Of a stretch of 64,000 bases of DNA, positions 59,217-64,000 are shown piece by piece (position 1 is the first letter of the stretch; every line of letters starts with the position of its first letter). The translations under genes and the position numbers were made by a program. Source of the stretch: Desmodus rotundus (Eukaryota; Chordata; Mammalia; Chiroptera; Phyllostomidae); contig NC_071399.1 of assembly GCF_022682495.2 (NCBI RefSeq), positions 5,127,342 to 5,191,341 on the forward strand, in the 5' to 3' direction. The notes under the pieces are model-generated. The model was not told the origin of the DNA. It ran no database searches and saw only the letters and a program-made list of their open reading frames with translations.

Positions 59217-59456
59217 CTGTATTTTTCAGACTGTAAGACGCACCGGACCATAAGATGCACCTAGGTTTTAGAGGAGGAAAATAGGAAAAAAAAATTGAAG
59301 CAAAAAATGTGGTCCTGCTCCTGCCTCATGTGACCCCGCTCCACCTCCGCCTCTCCCCCTACCCAGTGAGTCAGGTAAGCTACATTGAGACTATAAGATG
59401 CACCCCATTTGCCTCCAAAATTTGGGGGAGTTGTGTCTTATAGTCCAAAAATATGG
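59217..59456. mobile_element. Complete TA-flanked MITE with terminal inverted repeats
   Basis: The left end CTGTATTTTTCAGACTGTAA (from 59217) and the right end, read as reverse complement CCATATTTTTGGACTATAAG (from 59456), form imperfect 22-23 bp inverted repeats. Each is followed by the run GACGCAC or a decayed copy of it. A TA dinucleotide flanks both ends (59215-59216, 59457-59458), the target duplication of Tc1/mariner elements. A subterminal copy GACTATAAGATGCACC lies at 59389-59404. At 240 bp it has no transposase and is non-autonomous. I do not name the family. Confidence 0.7.
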
Positions 59457-59987
59457 TAATGTACCTCAAGGTCAATGATCACTGGTCTATAGCAATGATT
59501 CCCAGTTGCTATTTATTTCATGGATAGAGTTCTTACTTGCTCTAAATAGGGTTCTAAGGCCATTTTAAGGGTTTCTCTCCAGGAAAAGTTGGATTGTCTT
59601 CTCTGTACTCCCTACATACTATGTAACCTCTAATGGCTACAGTCAAACTGTCTTTTTTATTCCTCAATTTTAATATGATTATGCCAGTAATTCTTCCATC
59701 TTGTTAGTTTTTTCTTAAACACAGTATATGTTGTCCCTCTTTTTTACATTTATCATTAGTACTATAACAGTTTTGGGTTGGTTCTCATTTTGCCTTCGCA
59801 GCTCTGTAATCGTATTTCAAGACATTCTTTTATCAGTTTGTGTTTGAACAAAATGATTCCCTGAAAACATATTTAATTCAATTGGTCTGTAAGATAAACC
59901 ACAAAAGGGGAATCTGCTTCTGTTTCCTGAATTATGCTTTTCATCCAGATTGGATTTCTCAACTGTACCTTGTTTTGTTTATGCATT

Positions 59988-60020
59988 CTCCCTCTCTCTC
60001 CCTCCCCCCCTCTCTCTCCC
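59988..60020. repeat. CT-rich run
   Basis: Alternating CT and CCC units over 33 bp. Confidence 0.85.
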
Positions 60021-60217
60021 ATTCTTTTATCAGGGTTTAGATATTCCATTTTTATTGAAAATGGGGGTAAATTCTCACTGGCATCTATCCCATCTTTTCT
60101 AGGACCAGAATCTTCTAACAATCAAGCTTCTAACAATTCAAGAAGTTTGAATTCTTTTACCTACATTTCTTTTTTGCCTGTTGAGTTTGCTTTAATCATA
60201 ATGTTTGGAATTTGTAT

Positions 60218-60247
60218 TTAAGTCCCATTCCTATAAATGGGACTTAA
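60218..60247. repeat. Perfect 12 bp inverted repeat, 6-base loop
   Basis: TTAAGTCCCATT (60218-60229) is followed by CCTATA and its exact reverse complement AATGGGACTTAA (60236-60247). It is not part of a recognised transposon and is followed by no run of T, so it is not a terminator-like element. Confidence 0.85.
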
Positions 60248-61489
60248 CCTATATTATATAATTGTTGGCTTCACTTCTGTGTCAGCCTCAACTAAGAATA
60301 AATTTCCAAACATAGACACATACCCCATACTTTGCTTGTATCAAAGATTCTTATGCCATCACAAAAGATGAACTCTTGGAAAATGTGATTTCGGATCTCA
60401 TAAACCTGCTTTTAAAGGCAAAGACAGCAGAGGTTTTAATTCTGGGAGGTTCACTTTGACTTCAGGAATCCTCAGATGTGGACCTTAATTGTTTTGGTCA
60501 TTGTCTAAAAATTATGCCTCTTAGATCTTTGGTTATTTCTGCCTATGAAAGGATTACTTACATCTTGGTGACAAGATAATAATAGGAATAATTTCAGGCA
60601 ATGGTAATATTAATAATAACATTAATCTTACCCTGATACTTAATGGAGCATTTTTCCCCAATATTAGTCTTTCTAATAGGTTGAGGTGACCCCTGTAGTC
60701 TTTATAATTTCTAAGAGAAGGACCTCAATGAACATGAACTTGGTCTAAATAAATGGTAGGATATGGCTTAGTAATGATGGTAATTAATTAAATGACTCTG
60801 TCAAGAAGCTGTGCCATTTCCTTCATTTTCTCTTTCATCCCCTAGTAGTTGACTACATCATCATTATCCCAAATTTAAGGTTTGCTTGGGAAGTTTTACA
60901 AGCAGAGACAAGCTCAGGGACACTCTGGAGCATGACTTGCTCCCACAGCCATCCAGAGTTCGGCCACTTCCTTTCCCAAAACTCTTGTAATAAGATTTTA
61001 GTCTGTGGCCTTCACGAAAAGGCCCTGATGATTCAAACCACTTGTCAATTCAGATTCAAGCCAGACCTGATAGATGCCTTTCGAGCATGAGACCCTCCAA
61101 AATAAAGGGAAACGAACCCATTGTGATTTCCATACCATGTTCTCCTATGTCTCCAGCTTCAGAGGCTCAGTTTCTGCAGGAGTAACTCTTCTCTAATCAG
61201 CAGAGACTCTGTGTTTTGGGTCAGCCTTTGGGATGAATTCCAGCATGCTTCCACAGGAAAATGGTTTTGGTTTACTGTGGAAGAATGTCATAGGAAGGCA
61301 GCCAGTTTGCTTTTGTGACAATCCACCCTCCTCTCCCCTTACCTACTAATATATCAATACATTTATCTAAGTAAACCTAATCAGTATGGCATCACCTGGA
61401 ACAGTATTTCATATGTAGTTGTACATTTGGAAACAGCTTTTAATACAAGCTTCATTTTTTCCAGTCATCTCTTTTTTTATTTAATAAAA

Positions 61490-61650
61490 TCAAAATAATC
61501 TGCAAAACAACTCTATGTGTTATAGGTGAGGAAGAAGAGGTTACCCTCCAGTTTTCCAGATTAAAAATGCAAAACAAACTGAATTTAAAGTGGCTAGGTA
61601 ATTTGTTAAAGATATCCCAATGAATAAGTAGTGGAGATGGAAACGCAACA
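61490..61650 (+). mobile_element. MIR SINE remnant
   Basis: CAAAACAACTCTATGTGTTA, AGGTGAGGAAGAAGAGG, TAGGTAATTTGTTAAAGATA and AATAAGTAGTGGAGATGG match the MIR 3' half (caacaaccctatgaggta ... gatgaggaaactgagg ... agtaacttgcccaagg ... agtaagtggcagagc). Confidence 0.5.
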
Positions 61651-62734
61651 TTGTCTAATGTAGTTGACATTTAAAAGTATATAGTATATAACAAGATTGT
61701 AATTTCTTAATATTTCTCACTAAAGATTTCTGTATGTAAAACAGAGTACTCATAAAAACCAGTAAATCCAATTATACAAGATGACACAGTCTGTCTTGAC
61801 TTCTGGATTAGTATTTAATATTGCTGGGAGGAAGTCTGGTCAGACACTAGTGTTTCTTTTAACAGGAGCGAAGAAAGGCAACTGATTTACTTTTCCTCAG
61901 GGTAACTGATTGACAATTTTTCTCAAGGCTTCTCACCTGGGCATATTGACCCCAAATTAAATATGATTCATAACCTTCTGTTCTTCTGTCTTCAAACATT
62001 GTGACATAAAAAGATGCACCGTAATTTAACATAAGTTTTCTACTCTTATTTATATGTAATTAATGTGATTAATTAATCACATTGATGTGCTTAATAGTAT
62101 GATTTAATTATTAAAATCACAATTAATGTGATTTTCACAAAAACAAAGATGTTTAAGCAGAAATTTTGGAACAACCATGGTAGTATTTAAACATGTAAAT
62201 AAATTACCAATTGTTTTTAAATGTATGAAATGAAAATTTGGTAATAATATGAAAATTACATTTTTAGAGTCAATTAAATGTATATGCAGGTGTATATCGA
62301 TAATTAATCTAACTGTGGAGAAATTTCTTAGTATTCTCTACTTGTGTTCTCAGTCATTGGTATTCATTTTTGCTGACATGTGAAAAATTAAGTATAGATA
62401 TATATCATAATAAAAGACTAAAGCAACACAATGGAATACTTCCATTCCATTATTATATTGTACACATTTAAATGAACAAGTGAATAATGTCTCATTCAAG
62501 GAGTACATTATTTATACTGTTACCATGAATAGAGTTGTTTAATTTAAAGAAATTTAAAGCTAATTGTTTATCGTGATTTTGTCCTATATCTATGCATTTT
62601 AGGCAGTAGTAGGATGAGAATTTCTCTGAAAAGGGGAGTTATAAATTAAAAATACAGATTTTTTCAGTTGTTATGCTACCATTTTTGCCTCCTTTATGCT
62701 CTTTCCTAAGAAAGTATTTTTTGCTAGAAGATAC
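61651..62734. other. AT-rich DNA
   Basis: No gene recognised. Contains the palindrome pair at 62062-62135. Confidence 0.45.
62062..62135. repeat. Perfect palindrome and a neighbouring inverted repeat sharing GTGATT
   Basis: 62062-62083 is a 22 bp perfect palindrome: AATGTGATTAA followed by its reverse complement. Nearby, AAAATCACA (62113-62121) and TGTGATTTT (62127-62135) flank a 5-base loop. Both hairpins use GTGATT/AATCAC words, so they may derive from one duplicated ancestor. Confidence 0.75.
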
Positions 62735-62970
62735 ATGCATAGCCTATGGGCATGGACAATGGTGTGGGGATTGACTAGAAATGGGGGCATGCTGGCTGGA
62801 GGGGGGCATAGAGGGAAAATTGGGAAAATTATAATAGCAATATTATAATTTTGATACACTATATAAAATATAAAATTATATTAAATTACATCAAATAGCA
62901 ATATTATAATATTATAATAGCAAATTATAATAGACAATAAAATATTTATAAGGAAAAAAAAGAAAGAACC
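62735..62970 (+). mobile_element. Bat-type L1 3' UTR end with AT expansion
   Basis: CCTATGGGCATGGACAATGG, TGGGGATTGACTAGAAATGG, GGGGGCATAGAGGG and AAAATTATAATAGC match the plus-strand form of the terminus seen at 24486-24690. Between that and the ending AGACAATAAAATATTTATAA the expected short stretch is replaced by about 90 bp of ATTATAATAGCAAT-type repeats. The A-rich tail is AAGGAAAAAAAAGAAAG. 5' truncated. Confidence 0.62.
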
Positions 62971-63659
62971 AAACCCAGAAACTATTGTAGGCTACTTTCA
63001 ACAAGCACAGAAAATTGTGAAATTTCACACCTTTATTTTAAAATGAAGCTGTATTTTATTGAACTTTCCAGAAAACATAAATACGTAAAACTCTATTAAA
63101 CATAAATGCTTCAAATATTATGATAATTAAAATGTTGTAGAAAAGAAATCTTATTAGCTCCAGTAATTCACATCTGATAGCAATTGGGACAATTTGTAGC
63201 TGTTTGTTTACGCTTTTTATGGCATGTTCCCTCCATTGGACTGTTAGTGCTATTGGAAAGGAACCTTGTTAAATTTACTAATGAATACACACGAGCACTC
63301 AGAATTCAGACAGATTTAGAGCTGAATTTCAATAAATGTTTTATGAAAAAATATTTTTACCAATGTAATTGTTTAGGAATTCAATATGCATCAGTTGTTA
63401 ACCTTATTTAAGAAGACTTATTTTTTTACGAAACATTTGCTGCTTTGTTATAATTTCACCTTTAGTCAAAAACTAATTTTCACTAAGTCAAGACTAACGC
63501 TGTTGGTCTATACAGTTGGATTATATGTCTTGAAGACTATAATTTTTCCTATTATAAAATACAGAACAATTTCTCTTTCCCTTTGTATTTCTAAACCAAG
63601 GAAAGCACTGGGTATGTGGTGAGGTGGCTGGGTCAGAGCCACCTGGAGGTCGAAGGTGA
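62971..63659. other. AT-rich DNA, no gene recognised
   Basis: No feature recognised. Frames at 63184-63411 and 63386-63622 lack domains. Confidence 0.4.
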
Positions 63660-64000
63660 AGTGCTGCTGTGGCCTGAATTGCGTCTCCCTCCACCCCCAA
63701 AGTCATATGAAAGTCCCAACCTCCAGGCCTTAGAATGAGGCTGTTACTTGGAGACAGGCACTTTAAAGAGGTTACAAAAACTGGGCATTTGGGTAGACCC
63801 CCAAAAGTGTGACTTGTGTCTTTGAAAGAGGAAGAAATGTGGACACACACACACAGATACCAGGGCTGTGAACACAGAGAAAAGGCCACATGAGGAAACA
63901 GCAGGAAGGGGCCTTCTGCACACCGAGGAGAGAGGCTCAGGAGAGACACCACCTACTGACACCTCACTCTTGGACTTCTAGCCTCCAGAACCGTGAGAAA
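63660..64000 (+). mobile_element. MaLR LTR (MLT1-like), cut by window end
   Basis: GCTGTGGCCTGAATTGCGTC start, GGAGACAGGCACTTTAAAGAGG, GGCCACATGAGGAAACAGC and GGACTTCTAGCCTCCAGAAC followed by CGTGAGAAA, all in MLT1 order. The remainder lies beyond the window. The 143-codon minus frame across it is antisense to the LTR. Confidence 0.76.

Larger units (their letters stand above)
59457..61489. other. AT-rich DNA, no gene recognised
   Basis: Parts of 59460-60200 are T-rich and could be minus-strand L1, but no diagnostic phrase was found. It contains the pyrimidine run at 59988-60020 and the hairpin at 60218-60247. Confidence 0.35.

Noticed and set aside
63521..63952. 143-codon minus-strand frame, the longest in the window
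   Set aside because: It lies mostly antisense to the MLT1 LTR at the window end and shows no protein domain.

Overview
This is a 64 kb stretch of AT-rich mammalian nuclear DNA in which I recognise no cellular protein-coding exon, tRNA, rRNA or other structured RNA gene. It reads as a gene desert or a very large intron. The host is most likely a bat. The best evidence is the tRNA-derived SINE at 42597-42805, which matches the VES family of bats as I remember it, plus several L1 3' ends (4583-5159, 24486-24690, 62735-62970) of a type I associate with bat L1. These family names come from memory; no database search was run. Older repeats (L1M, L2, MIR, MLT1/MST LTRs, DNA transposon remnants) are shared by placental mammals and say nothing about the species.

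Layout. 0.2-3.7 kb is a complex of ancient L1 pieces. It holds an L1M-type 5' UTR, a decayed ORF1 and an inter-ORF spacer, then directly an L1 3' end with ORF2 missing, then a separate ORF2 reverse-transcriptase fragment that still encodes a YADD motif. 4.4-5.2 kb holds a bat-type L1 3' end and a second L1 whose 5' part is inverted (twin priming), with a GAAA-type tail. 5-12 kb holds MIR copies, an old L1 3' end, one member of a diverged 230 bp repeat pair (its partner is at 13.5 kb) and a fairly young L1 3' end (11.4-12.2 kb) with a nearly open ORF2 C-terminus. 14-24 kb is mostly unique AT-rich DNA with one MLT1 LTR at 21.5 kb. 24-28 kb has locally CpG-rich blocks and a stretch that looks like conserved non-coding DNA with TAATTA homeodomain cores. 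28.8-30.3 kb is MIR plus two minus-strand L1 pieces. 33-43 kb has a compact CpG-rich patch, a hAT-like element, several MIRs, an L1 3' end and the VES SINE. 43.4 kb is an MLT1 LTR. 43.9-51 kb is almost free of repeats I can recognise, which makes it the best candidate for retained regulatory DNA. 51-55 kb holds MIRs, a split MLT1, a Tigger-like fragment and an MST-type LTR. 58.8-64 kb holds an L1M 3' end, a complete TA-flanked MITE, strong palindromes, another bat-type L1 3' end and an MLT1 LTR cut by the window edge.

The open reading frames in the window are short. Almost all are chance frames or lie in or antisense to transposon remnants. The only frames with recognisable protein ancestry are three L1 ORF2 pieces. 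No new gene system is supported. The points most worth a second look are the regulatory-looking CpG-rich and TAATTA blocks, the CpG-rich open island at 24.0-24.2 kb, the twin-primed L1, the TA-flanked MITE, the unnamed repeat pair, and the palindromes near 9.5, 60.2 and 62.1 kb.
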